DNA of 7,897 nucleotides from Flammeovirgaceae bacterium UBA4659 (GTDB lineage: Bacteria; Bacteroidota; Bacteroidia; Cytophagales; Cyclobacteriaceae), in the NCBI GenBank assembly GCA_002405445.1, contig DHLV01000105.1, positions 5,972 to 13,868 of the forward strand, written 5' to 3'. The notes beneath the pieces were generated by a model, which did no database searches, was not told where the DNA came from, and saw nothing but the letters and a program-made list of their open reading frames with translations. The position numbers and the translations under genes are program-made. Of the stretch, positions 1-7,863 are shown in pieces. Position 1 is the stretch's first letter, and each line of letters begins with the position of its first letter.

Positions 1-342
1 AGGTTTGCGCTCAAACTTTTTGTAGAGCTTAATCATGTACACACACGAAAGCAGCGGAAAAAAAATAAAGTAGTAACGATAGGAGATTGTGCCGCGCTCA
101 ATAAAAAACGAAAGAAAGAAAATGGTCATTCCGCAAATCATGCCAAATGTTTTTTGAGGAATCATGCCATCTAAACCAACAAGCTTATAAAACTCGCGCA
201 GCGACAAAAAGAAAATGATGAAGAAAATCAACAGATAGGTCCATTCGCTGTACGTAATACTAAAAACCACACCGGCCGCACCAAGCAATGCAGTGGCCAA
301 TCGTTGAGGAAGGTTGCTGAATTTTTTTTGGGTAACGTTCAC
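1..342 (-). CDS. cdsA: Phosphatidate cytidylyltransferase, N-terminal part (runs off window)
   Basis: Only the first 114 codons are visible; the gene continues past the left edge. CdsA makes CDP-diacylglycerol from CTP and phosphatidic acid in the inner membrane, the branch point of phospholipid synthesis. Seen: a short polar N-terminus containing FSNLPQRLATALLG, then closely packed hydrophobic segments at about residues 16-30, 33-48, 66-82 and 91-104, with LREFYKL at 48-54, where CdsA proteins carry a conserved (W/R)EFY-like motif. The catalytic C-terminal signature is outside the window, so the call rests on the N-terminal pattern, which I recognise from Cytophaga-type CdsA. The start must be GTG at 342-340: an in-frame TGA lies at 363-361, and the next ATG (residue 60) would remove the first membrane segments. 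The GTG overlaps the upstream CPBP stop as GTGA, which suggests translational coupling. It could be another polytopic membrane protein, but the match is good. Confidence 0.75.
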   Translation of the reverse strand, partial: MNVTQKKFSNLPQRLATALLGAAGVVFSITYSEWTYLLIFFIIFFLSLREFYKLVGLDGMIPQKTFGMICGMTIFFLSFFIERGTISYRYYFIFFPLLSCVYMIKLYKKFERKP

Positions 343-1250
343 GCAAAAGTATTTTTGGTGTCAGCAGCGTTTTTCCTGAAAAGGTACAGCAGCACGCCCG
401 TAATGCAGGCAAATACAGCGGCCATGTGCCAGGGAACAGATTGCTCGGTTTCCATATCAATATCGACAACTTTTAACTGATACAAATACATCATCAACAA
501 CGAAAAACCGTTGTTGACAAAGTGTGCAAACATCGGTACCAACAGGTTGCCCGACCAATAGTATAAATATCCAAACAGAGCGCCTAACAAGAGCCGTGGC
601 ACAAACCCAAAAAACTGCATGTGCATGGTACTAAATAAAAAAGCTGCTACCCAAATGGATACATGGATGTTGTTGGATCCGCGGAAAAATTCTCTTTGGA
701 TGATGCCCCTAAACAAAAACTCTTCGCAAACACCTGCGCCTAACGCCACAATCAGCAAGGCAATAACAAATTCACCCGTATCATTGAATTGTGTAAAAAT
801 CTTGGTCAACTCTTCCAACCGGTTTTCGTAATCCCGTGCCCACATTTCAAATGATTTCAAAAACTCTGGAAACACTACGGACTTGTTCCATTCGATAATT
901 GCAGAGTCAGCGATGGCAAACGATACGGTAATCAATAGTGACAATAACAGAAGTCTGCTGTTGAATTTGTGGGTACTGAAGCTTTGGAGATTTTGCCGTG
1001 TCAGTGCACGGTATGCAAAATATGGGATCAACAAGAATCCGAACAACGAAGAAATGCCCTGCATCACCAACATGGGCACTTTCATATCTGCCGTCAATTG
1101 CCCGGTGCCAGCGCTGCGCAGAAAGTCACCCCCGCCCGAATAAAACAACGATCCCACGAGGGTTCCAATACCGGCTCCCACAAAAGTGCCCGCCACAGCG
1201 CTCAATGTCACTACCAACAACACCACCCACGCAGGTTTTTGCTCTGTCAT
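339..1250 (-). CDS. CPBP-family intramembrane glutamic metalloprotease (Abi/Rce1-like)
   Basis: A 303-residue polytopic membrane protein with the three CPBP (Abi) motifs in order: EEFLFR (E176, E177, R181), the FSTMH motif with H210, and HFVNN (H243, N247). In the type II CAAX protease Rce1 the equivalent Glu and His residues form the membrane-embedded active site. All are present here, so the protein is probably an active protease, substrate unknown. About eight hydrophobic segments are visible (roughly 8-37, 58-80, 98-118, 161-178, 195-212, 216-232, 236-258, 275-292), with a charged loop at about 133-158 before the catalytic core. The ATG at 1250 is the natural start; AAAGG sits directly against it, too close to act as a normal Shine-Dalgarno. 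Its stop overlaps the cdsA GTG by 4 nt, and it is divergent from dusB across 79 nt. Bacterial CPBP proteins include bacteriocin-immunity and membrane-anchoring roles; nothing here selects among them. Confidence 0.9.
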   Translation of the reverse strand: MTEQKPAWVVLLVVTLSAVAGTFVGAGIGTLVGSLFYSGGGDFLRSAGTGQLTADMKVPMLVMQGISSLFGFLLIPYFAYRALTRQNLQSFSTHKFNSRLLLLSLLITVSFAIADSAIIEWNKSVVFPEFLKSFEMWARDYENRLEELTKIFTQFNDTGEFVIALLIVALGAGVCEEFLFRGIIQREFFRGSNNIHVSIWVAAFLFSTMHMQFFGFVPRLLLGALFGYLYYWSGNLLVPMFAHFVNNGFSLLMMYLYQLKVVDIDMETEQSVPWHMAAVFACITGVLLYLFRKNAADTKNTFA

Positions 1251-1273
1251 CCTTTAATTAATTGTTACCTTTG
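1243..1273 (+). promoter_or_regulatory. Putative Bacteroidota-type promoter for dusB
   Basis: TACCTTTG at 1266-1273 matches the Bacteroidota -7 consensus TAnnTTTG exactly. TCTG at 1243-1246, a 3-of-4 match to the -33 TTTG, lies 19 nt upstream, the usual spacing. Transcription would begin near 1280 and leave a leader of about 50 nt before the dusB GTG at 1330. The -33 element overlaps the first codons of the divergent CPBP gene. A single exact 8-mer in AT-rich DNA can occur by chance. I found no equivalent motif for the minus-strand CPBP-cdsA pair in the same gap. Confidence 0.4.
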
Positions 1274-1329
1274 CTCTTAAGTTTTAAGATCAATCGCAAA
1301 CAACGCTGTTTTTAAACGAATAATCAAAC

Positions 1330-2319
1330 GTGGCGAAGATTGGAAACATAGAATTGGGCGAATTTCCCCTACTCCTGGCTCCTATGGAAGATGTGAGCGA
1401 CCCACCCTTCCGTGCCGTGTGCAAAGAGGGCTGTGCCGATTTGATGTACACCGAATTCATTTCTTCAGAAGGCTTGATTCGCGATGCAGCCAAGAGCCGG
1501 CAGAAGCTTGATATTTTTGAATACGAAAGACCGATTGGCATCCAATTGTTTGGTGGCGACATCGGCAACATGGTGGAGTCGGCCAAGATTGCGACCGAAG
1601 TAAATCCCGATTTGATCGATATCAACTATGGCTGTCCGGTAAAAGCGGTGGCTTGTCGCGGAGCGGGCGCTGCGCTGTTACAAGACATCCCTAAGATGGT
1701 GCAGATGACAGCTGATATAGTGAAGGCTACTCACTTACCCGTAACTGTAAAAACGCGCTTAGGCTGGGACGACAATACAAAAAATATCGTAGAAGTAGCC
1801 GAACGTTTGCAAGACATTGGTATCAAAGCATTGACCGTTCATGGTCGCACGCGGGTGCAGATGTACAAGGGTTCTGCCGATTGGACTTTGATTGGCAAAA
1901 TAAAAGAAAACCCACGGATGCACATTCCTATTTTCGGGAATGGCGATATCGATTCGCCTGAAAAAGCGGTGGAGTACAAAAACCGATATGGAGTAGATGG
2001 CGTAATGATTGGTCGTGCGGCCATTGGTGCGCCTTGGTTTTTCAATGAAGTAAAACACTTCATCAAAACGGGGCAGCATTTACCGCCACCTACCATCACC
2101 GACCGAATCGAAGTTACACGAAAGCATTTAGATTTTTCAATCCGCTGGAAAGGGGAGAAGCTCGGCATTTTTGAAATGCGTAGGCACTACACAAATTATT
2201 TTAAAGGCGTTCCGGACTTCAAGCCGTTTAGGATGAGGTTGGTGGAAAGCTTAAGTGTTGACGAGATATACGGGATATTGGAAAATGTAAAAGACCAGTA
2301 TGAAGCCGAGTATGCTTAG
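1330..2319 (+). CDS. dusB: tRNA-dihydrouridine synthase (DusB/NifR3 type)
   Basis: FMN-dependent enzyme that reduces uridines in the tRNA D-loop to dihydrouridine using NADPH. The protein is 329 residues, close to the family's usual 320-330. Seen in order: the FMN-binding APMEDVSD at 17-24; N99-Y-G-C102-P, with the catalytic cysteine that protonates uracil C5; VKTRLGWDD at 140-148 with the FMN-contacting K141 and R143; HGRT at 171-174; the phosphate-binding GNGDI at 203-207; GRAAIGAPWFF at 228-238; and the C-terminal helical tRNA-binding part with RRHYTNYFKG at 284-293. Residue spacing agrees with E. coli DusC (N95, C98, K139, R141, H168). The start is GTG: an in-frame TAA sits at 1321-1323 and the next ATG encodes M19 within the FMN motif. 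The 3' end overlaps the next gene by 20 nt, or 8 nt if that gene starts at 2312. DusB rather than another Dus subtype is inferred from overall similarity. Confidence 0.93.
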   Translation: MAKIGNIELGEFPLLLAPMEDVSDPPFRAVCKEGCADLMYTEFISSEGLIRDAAKSRQKLDIFEYERPIGIQLFGGDIGNMVESAKIATEVNPDLIDINYGCPVKAVACRGAGAALLQDIPKMVQMTADIVKATHLPVTVKTRLGWDDNTKNIVEVAERLQDIGIKALTVHGRTRVQMYKGSADWTLIGKIKENPRMHIPIFGNGDIDSPEKAVEYKNRYGVDGVMIGRAAIGAPWFFNEVKHFIKTGQHLPPPTITDRIEVTRKHLDFSIRWKGEKLGIFEMRRHYTNYFKGVPDFKPFRMRLVESLSVDEIYGILENVKDQYEAEYA

Positions 2320-3061
2320 GAGTTTTATTCTGAGCGTCCTGTGCCTGAATGTTTTTTCACTTTTGGGTCAATCAAAAATCTACTACAACAATAAAGGGGA
2401 AATCACACTCGGAGAACTAGCAACGCATTATAGAATAGGTGCAATTGATGCGAAAAATGGAACCTTCATTGGATTAGTTCAGGAGTTCGATATGAAGGAA
2501 AAAAAGTTCTTAGAAATCACCTATAGCGAGAAGGGGATTAAGGAAAGCATTGATTATAATCGAGGTGGATTAAAATTCAAAACAGACATTAAGAACGGTA
2601 AAACAGATGTAATAGTACCCGATTCAATTTGGAATCAAATCATTGCCAAGGAGAAATTCACTCAAGCCATTTACATAAGAAAACGCGACTTTCCTGAATT
2701 AATGGACTTACTACAGATTGCATATGTTGCAGATACAGTAAAAGTAAATGGCGAAATATTTACTACTGTCGAAGAGATGCCAGTGTTTCCTGGCGGTATG
2801 AATATGCTTTCTGAATTTTTAGGCTACAACTTGGTGATGCCTAGATTAGCCAAAGAAAAAGGTTTAACTGGAAGAGTTTTCGTGATGTTTACCATTATGC
2901 AAGATGGAGCTGTTGGCGATGTAAAAATTGTTAAAGGAATTGGTTTAGGCTGCGATGAAGCTGCCTTGTTTGCAGTTTCTGTTTTGCCAGACTGGAAGCC
3001 TGGTTATCAGAGAGGAAAACCAGTTAAAGTCAGAATGACGCTACTGATTACATTCCGCTAA
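2300..3061 (+). CDS. Secreted TonB C-terminal-domain protein
   Basis: A 253-residue exported protein. Residues 1-23 form a signal peptide (a basic residue, then SFILSVLCLNVFSLLG) with a probable type I cleavage before Q24. No membrane anchor is retained, so it differs from a classical energy-transducing TonB. Residues about 27-150 are a beta-rich region I cannot assign, loosely like the N-terminal parts of other Bacteroidota TonB-C proteins. From about 157 it follows the common pattern VEEMPVFPGG, a helix, then the TonB-C fold: GLTGRVFVMFTIMQDG at 188-203, KGIGLGCDEAAL at 212-223, WKPGYQRGKPVKV at 232-244 and a final strand ending TFR. This domain normally contacts outer-membrane receptors or other envelope partners; the true partner is unknown. 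Two starts are possible, ATG 2300 or ATG 2312; both lie inside dusB and both leave a workable signal peptide. Four counted lines are about 36% GC, against about 55% for two lines of dusB. Confidence 0.85.
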   Translation: MKPSMLRSFILSVLCLNVFSLLGQSKIYYNNKGEITLGELATHYRIGAIDAKNGTFIGLVQEFDMKEKKFLEITYSEKGIKESIDYNRGGLKFKTDIKNGKTDVIVPDSIWNQIIAKEKFTQAIYIRKRDFPELMDLLQIAYVADTVKVNGEIFTTVEEMPVFPGGMNMLSEFLGYNLVMPRLAKEKGLTGRVFVMFTIMQDGAVGDVKIVKGIGLGCDEAALFAVSVLPDWKPGYQRGKPVKVRMTLLITFR

Positions 3062-3078
3062 TCCAGCAAAAATCCGTA

Positions 3079-3109
3079 TTTGAAATCCCAAGGTTAATCT
3101 AGTTCTTTG
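3079..3109 (+). promoter_or_regulatory. Weak candidate promoter for the EamA transporter gene
   Basis: TTTG at 3079-3082 is followed after 19 nt by GTTCTTTG at 3102-3109, which keeps the TTTG half of the TAnnTTTG -7 element but has GT in place of TA. The ATG is at 3126, so the leader would be about 10 nt. It lies in the 64-nt gap after the TonB-type gene, where I see no terminator-like hairpin, so read-through from upstream is equally possible. Confidence 0.25.
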
Positions 3110-3125
3110 CGCGTCAATATAATCC

Positions 3126-4004
3126 ATGTCAGAAAATAAAAAGGGTACGGCAGTTTTTCTACTGATTTTGCTAGCGTTAATCTGGGGTACGTCCTTCATC
3201 CTTATCAAACAAGGGCTTAAAGTTTTTTCTCCTGCAGAAGTAGGCTCACTTCGTGTGGCGGCAGCATCTATTTTTCTTTTGCCCTTTGCATTGTTGCGAT
3301 GGAGAGAGCTCAAGCAGGGCGACCACTTAAAGCTATTTCTGTCGGGCATGATGGGCATTTTTATTCCCGCGTTTTTATTTGCGTTGGCACAAACGCGCCT
3401 GCAAAGTTCTGTCACCGGAATCTTAAATACGCTCTCACCTATTTGGGCAGTCGTAATGGGCGTGCTGTTTTTTCATCAGCGCTTTCGCGGATTCGCCATC
3501 CTTGGCTTACTCATTTCCTTTGGTGGTGCCATCATTCTGGCGTTGGCCAGGGCAGATGGAGCGATAGGCGGATTCAATGGCTATGCATTGTTAGTCGTGT
3601 TGGCATGTGCGCTGTACGGCACCAACGTCAACTACCTAAAATATAAAGTGGAGGGGCTTGGCTCGCTAACCGTTACCAGTGTCTCATTGCTACTCATTTG
3701 GCCGTTTGCACTGGTGTATTTATTTGTCTTCACAGATTTCACGTCCAAATTGGTAGAGCAGCCAGGTGCGTGGCAAGCCGCAGGCTTCATTGTTATTTTG
3801 GCGTTAATGAGTACGGCCGTTGCCAACCTCATCTTCAATAAACTGCTTCAGATTTCTTCGCCTTTGTTCGCGGCCTCCGTTACTTACGTAATGCCCATTG
3901 TTTCGGTGATGTGGGGCGTTCTCGATGGAGAGAAACTATACCTCGGTCACTTCATTGGTATGGCGGCCATTTTGGGTGGCGTGTATTTGGCCAACAGAAA
4001 ATAA
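3126..4004 (+). CDS. EamA/DMT-superfamily 10-TM transporter
   Basis: A 292-residue inner-membrane protein with the duplicated five-plus-five helix layout of drug/metabolite transporters (RhaT, YdcZ and EamA relatives). The first EamA repeat, about residues 8-140, carries WGTSFILIK at 20-28 and the helix-4 motif NTLSPIWAVVMG at 101-112. The second, about 152-290, carries YGTNVNYLKYKV at 164-175 and the matching VTYVMPIVSVMWG at 252-264, ending GGVYLANRK. The Pro-containing repeats TLSPIWAVV and YVMPIVSVM are the family hallmark. Members export amino acids, metabolites or drugs, or import sugars; the substrate cannot be read from sequence. Lying beside methionine genes is weak evidence for amino-acid export, because the genes converge and are not co-transcribed. 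ATG 3126 is a good start: it puts the first helix just after a short basic tail. The stop TAA directly touches the hom stop. Confidence 0.9.
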   Translation: MSENKKGTAVFLLILLALIWGTSFILIKQGLKVFSPAEVGSLRVAAASIFLLPFALLRWRELKQGDHLKLFLSGMMGIFIPAFLFALAQTRLQSSVTGILNTLSPIWAVVMGVLFFHQRFRGFAILGLLISFGGAIILALARADGAIGGFNGYALLVVLACALYGTNVNYLKYKVEGLGSLTVTSVSLLLIWPFALVYLFVFTDFTSKLVEQPGAWQAAGFIVILALMSTAVANLIFNKLLQISSPLFAASVTYVMPIVSVMWGVLDGEKLYLGHFIGMAAILGGVYLANRK

Positions 4005-5231
4005 TCACGCGCTAAGCAATTCTTTCGCTGCAACTTTTTCAGAAGTCTCTAAATTCAGTTCGCTCGCTAAAATCACACTCACGTCTTCGCGTGTTGCAAG
4101 CTCGGCCAATTTTTGTAGTGACACCGACCCCGTCATGTATTGTAGTCCGTTACCTTGGTAGCCGCCTTTAAAATTTTGGAAGTCTGCTGGAAGAATGCTG
4201 CCTTTATCCGCAAAGCTAATTACCACATCAACCAACACATCGTTTGAGAATGGTAAGCCATCACCTTGCTCAAACTTTTTATACTCGTATCGATAATCAA
4301 AAGTCAATGCCGAGATATCTGATAACACAGCTGAAGCGGTAGGGTAGCTGCCTGCGCCTTTACCAATAAACACTTGCTTTTCAGCGAAAGCACCCTGCAC
4401 CAACACTGCATTGTACTCATTGCGCACATTGGCGAGCATGTGGTCGGCTGGAATGAACTGGGGCGCTACCCAGCCTACAATTTTTCCATTGAGCTTGTAT
4501 GCGCGGGCGACTAGCTTGATGGTTAGATTGTTTTCGCGGGCATATTTCAAATCAACTGCGGAAATCTTGTCGATGCCAATGTTGATGATTTCTTCCGGCT
4601 TTACGAAAACCCCGAACGTATGGGCAATTGCAATAGTCAGTTTGAACTTAGGGTCGAAGCCTTTTACATCTAGCGATGGGTCGCTTTCAGCAAAGCCCAA
4701 CTCTTGCGCACCTTTCAATGCCTCACCATAACTTTTTCGTTCTTCAAAAACTTTAGTGAGAATGTAATTTGTGGAACCATTAAAAATTCCTTCAATGCTT
4801 GTGATTAAATCATTATCGTAATATTCTTCTAGATTCCGCAAAATGGGAATGCTGCCACACACCGAGCCTTCGTACAACACCGAGCGGTTACATGTTTGTT
4901 GTAATTCATAGATTTCAGCGAGGTTTTCGGCCAGCATTTTTTTATTGGCCGTTACTACGTGCTTACCTTTTTCAAGGGCAGATTTTACAATTTGAAAGGC
5001 CGCTTTGGCATCGTCAATCAATTCAACCACCACATCAATGGCGGGGTCATTGAGAATATCGCTTGCCTCGTAGGTAAAAATCCCAGCAGGTAAACTTCTT
5101 TTTTTGTCGCGGTTCTTCACGCAGATGCGAGCAATTTCAGCCTTCACTCCGTGTGTTTCGTTCAGCACATGATACAGGCCTTGCCCAACCACACCAAACC
5201 CAAACAGACCAATTTTTAATTTCTTTTTCAC
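4005..5231 (-). CDS. hom: Monofunctional homoserine dehydrogenase
   Basis: NAD(P)-dependent reduction of aspartate 4-semialdehyde to homoserine, the common precursor of methionine and threonine. 408 residues with no aspartokinase domain. Seen: the Rossmann motif GFGVVG at 11-16; VVTANKKML at 92-100; EGSVCGSIPI at 121-130 (many bacteria have EASVGGGIPI); GIFNGSTNYIL at 148-158; the catalytic block GFAESDPSLDVKGFDPKFKL at 179-198, holding the family's conserved E, D and K residues; and GKGAGSYPTASAVLSDI at 290-306. The last 80-90 residues, where many Hom proteins have a regulatory ACT domain, resemble ACT only weakly, so threonine feedback cannot be predicted. The start is GTG: an in-frame TAA lies at 5246-5244, and the next ATG would delete the NAD-binding site. 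It is third in the metY-metX-hom cluster, 88 nt after metX, with a heptamer repeat array just upstream of the start. Its stop abuts that of the convergent EamA gene. Confidence 0.95.
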   Translation of the reverse strand: MKKKLKIGLFGFGVVGQGLYHVLNETHGVKAEIARICVKNRDKKRSLPAGIFTYEASDILNDPAIDVVVELIDDAKAAFQIVKSALEKGKHVVTANKKMLAENLAEIYELQQTCNRSVLYEGSVCGSIPILRNLEEYYDNDLITSIEGIFNGSTNYILTKVFEERKSYGEALKGAQELGFAESDPSLDVKGFDPKFKLTIAIAHTFGVFVKPEEIINIGIDKISAVDLKYARENNLTIKLVARAYKLNGKIVGWVAPQFIPADHMLANVRNEYNAVLVQGAFAEKQVFIGKGAGSYPTASAVLSDISALTFDYRYEYKKFEQGDGLPFSNDVLVDVVISFADKGSILPADFQNFKGGYQGNGLQYMTGSVSLQKLAELATREDVSVILASELNLETSEKVAAKELLSA

Positions 5232-5240
5232 GCCACTATT

Positions 5241-5275
5241 GATTTACGATTTGTGATTTTAGATTTATGTTTTAT
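5241..5275 (-). repeat. Tandem degenerate heptamer array upstream of hom
   Basis: On the plus strand the units are GATTTAC at 5241, GATTTGT at 5248, GATTTTA at 5255, GATTTAT at 5262 and a decayed GTTTTAT at 5269: exact 7-nt spacing, consensus GATTTNN. It is preceded by TATT at 5237-5240. In the hom transcript this becomes an A-rich leader of NNAAATC units ending 9 nt before the GTG. An array of the same length, flank and layout precedes metY. Its function is unknown; an A-rich leader could help initiation in a phylum that makes little use of Shine-Dalgarno sites. Confidence 0.7.
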
Positions 5276-5283
5276 CGCCAATA

Positions 5284-5329
5284 AGTCGTCAGACCGCTTT
5301 TCGCTTCGCATAGGAACGGTCACACGACT
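5284..5329 (-). other. Long imperfect hairpin over the metX stop codon
   Basis: The arms are 5284-5296 and 5317-5329. AGTCGT pairs with ACGACT and GACCG with CGGTC, giving 11 of 13 pairs with a 2-nt internal bulge on each side and a 20-nt loop. The loop holds a second small hairpin-prone stretch (TTCGCTTCGC). One arm includes the last metX codons and overlaps the stop at 5320-5322. On the transcript strand it is followed by UAUUGGCG, not a U-run, so it is not a standard intrinsic terminator. It could stabilise or process the metX-hom message, slow transcription, or be a copy of a dispersed palindromic element. Confidence 0.6.
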
Positions 5330-6360
5330 ACTTCGACTTTTCTTTTCAAAAATTTCCTTACAATATTTTTAAACTGGTCAAACTCTACCAAAAAACCATC
5401 GTGCCCGTACAGCGAGGTGATGGATTCAAGCTGTGCGCCCGGGATTAGTTCGGCCAGAAATTTTTGCTCTTGAATAGGGTAGAGAAAATCATTTTCAATA
5501 CCTACTACCAGTGTTTTTGCCTGAATGGTCTTCAATGCTGCTTTCACACTCTCGCGCCCGCGCCCCACATTGTGGCTGTCCATGGCCTTCGACAAAATCC
5601 AATAGGTGAACGCGTTGAATCGGCTTGCCAGTTTTTCGCCTTGGTATTTTTGGTAGGTAGCCGCTCGAAAATCTGCTACTTTCTCATTGGTTTTTTCGGC
5701 TTGGGTGTGCTGGTAGATTTCATAGGCGCGGTACGAAATCATGCCCATTGCTCTGGCCGCTTTCATTCCGTCAATGCCCGCCCGCACATCGTTCTGTTTC
5801 CATGTCGCATCTGCTTCAATCGCCATGCGCTGGGCTTCGTTGAAAGCAATACCCCAAGGTGAATGCTGCGCATTGCAGGCAACTGGTATGATGTGCCGGA
5901 AAACTTTTGGTTGTTGAATCGCCCACTCCAATACTTGCTGTCCGCCCAGCGAGCCACCAATGAGCGTATGGATTTTTTCAATACCTAGATATTCGCGCAA
6001 CAAATCAAATGACCTCACAATATCCTTGTGCGTAAGAATTGGGAAGTCGTGAAAGAAGTTTTTACCGGTAGCCGGGTTCAGAGACAACGGTCCTGTGGAG
6101 CCGTAACACCCGCCCAACGTATTGGCGCAGATGATAAAGTAGTCGCGGGGGTCAAATGGAGATCCTTCTTCAAACAAGCTTTTCCACCAATCTGTAAAAT
6201 CAGAACTGCCCGTAAGGGCATGACATACCCACACCACATTACTTCGCTCTTTGTTGAGTTGACCTAACGTTGTGTATTTAAGTTGAAAGCCCGGGAGTTT
6301 TTTCCCGAGCTCCAACTCAAAATCTTGTTTGTAATGAAATATCGATTCTGATTTTAGCAT
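5320..6360 (-). CDS. metX: Homoserine O-acetyltransferase
   Basis: Alpha/beta-hydrolase-fold enzyme that transfers acetyl from acetyl-CoA to homoserine for methionine synthesis. From ATG 6360 it is 346 residues, the usual length. Seen: VVWVCHALTGSSD at 42-54; CANTLGGCYGSTGP at 78-91; the nucleophile elbow IGGSLGGQQ with S137; FRHIIPVACNAQHSPW at 154-169; the charge-relay Asp in GIENDFLYP (D291); and the catalytic His in YGHDGFL (H320). Acetyl rather than succinyl specificity is inferred from the LGGCYGSTGP block and from the partner metY; some MetX homologues use succinyl-CoA. The reading frame stays open back to 6513, but that extension translates a repeat and overlaps metY, so it is rejected. 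GTG 6375, five codons upstream of the ATG, is a possible alternative start. Second gene of metY-metX-hom. Confidence 0.95.
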   Translation of the reverse strand: MLKSESIFHYKQDFELELGKKLPGFQLKYTTLGQLNKERSNVVWVCHALTGSSDFTDWWKSLFEEGSPFDPRDYFIICANTLGGCYGSTGPLSLNPATGKNFFHDFPILTHKDIVRSFDLLREYLGIEKIHTLIGGSLGGQQVLEWAIQQPKVFRHIIPVACNAQHSPWGIAFNEAQRMAIEADATWKQNDVRAGIDGMKAARAMGMISYRAYEIYQHTQAEKTNEKVADFRAATYQKYQGEKLASRFNAFTYWILSKAMDSHNVGRGRESVKAALKTIQAKTLVVGIENDFLYPIQEQKFLAELIPGAQLESITSLYGHDGFLVEFDQFKNIVRKFLKRKVEVVV

Positions 6361-6373
6361 ATAGCTTTGTTCC

Positions 6374-6426
6374 ACGCCAAGGCGCAAAGCCGCAAAGAAA
6401 ACTTTTGCAACTTCGCGTCTTAAGCT
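6374..6426. repeat. Inverted array of octamer units between metY and metX
   Basis: Plus strand: ACGCCAAG at 6374, GCGCAAAG at 6382 and CCGCAAAG at 6390, then an AAAA spacer at 6398-6401, then the inverted counterparts CTTTTGCAA at 6402, CTTCGCGT at 6411 and CTTAAGCT at 6419. The whole can fold into an imperfect hairpin, the best part pairing 6381-6397 with 6402-6419. Plus-strand translation in one frame gives HAKAQSRKEN, close to the DAKAQRRKE peptides that I recall as frequent spurious ORFs from a dispersed repeat in many bacterial genomes. It fills most of the 76-nt gap before metX. Membership of that family is from memory, not from a search. Confidence 0.7.
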
Positions 6427-6436
6427 AAATAATAAA

Positions 6437-7794
<1,358 letters not shown>

Positions 7795-7821
7795 TTGGTG
7801 AGGTTCTCGTTTCAACGTTCC

Positions 7822-7857
7822 AATTTGGAATTTGAAATCTTGAATCTGTAATTCAAG
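7822..7857. repeat. Second heptamer array with a 7-bp inverted repeat
   Basis: Plus-strand units AATTTGG at 7822, AATTTGA at 7829, AATCTTG at 7836, AATCTGT at 7843 and AATTCAA at 7850 are again spaced by exactly 7 nt, consensus near AATYTNN. Inside it CTTGAAT (7839-7845) and ATTCAAG (7851-7857) form a perfect 7-bp stem with a 5-nt loop. At the left edge TTCCAA-T-TTGGAA (7818-7830) is a perfect short palindrome. No U-run follows on either strand. It lies 66-101 nt upstream of the metY ATG, so it could be promoter-region structure or a decayed member of the same repeat family. Confidence 0.55.
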
Positions 7858-7863
7858 CGGACC

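Noticed and set aside
339..1250. CPBP protein as part of a defence or bacteriocin-immunity system
   Set aside because: Its neighbours are lipid and tRNA housekeeping genes and no toxin, bacteriocin or defence gene is present, so the family name alone does not support it.
883..1280. Several overlapping plus-strand ORFs opposite the CPBP gene
   Set aside because: Antisense shadows of a well-supported membrane protein, with no recognisable motifs or plausible leader.
1759..2168. Minus-strand ORFs of 106 and 109 codons inside dusB
   Set aside because: They lie opposite the conserved catalytic half of dusB and look like shadow translations without family features.
5464..5862. Plus-strand 132-codon ORF opposite metX
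   Set aside because: Antisense to the conserved C-terminal half of MetX; its Cys/His-rich composition is typical of a shadow frame.
7839..7857. Hairpin CTTGAAT/ATTCAAG as an intrinsic terminator
   Set aside because: The stem is only 7 bp, AT-rich and without a following U-run on either strand.
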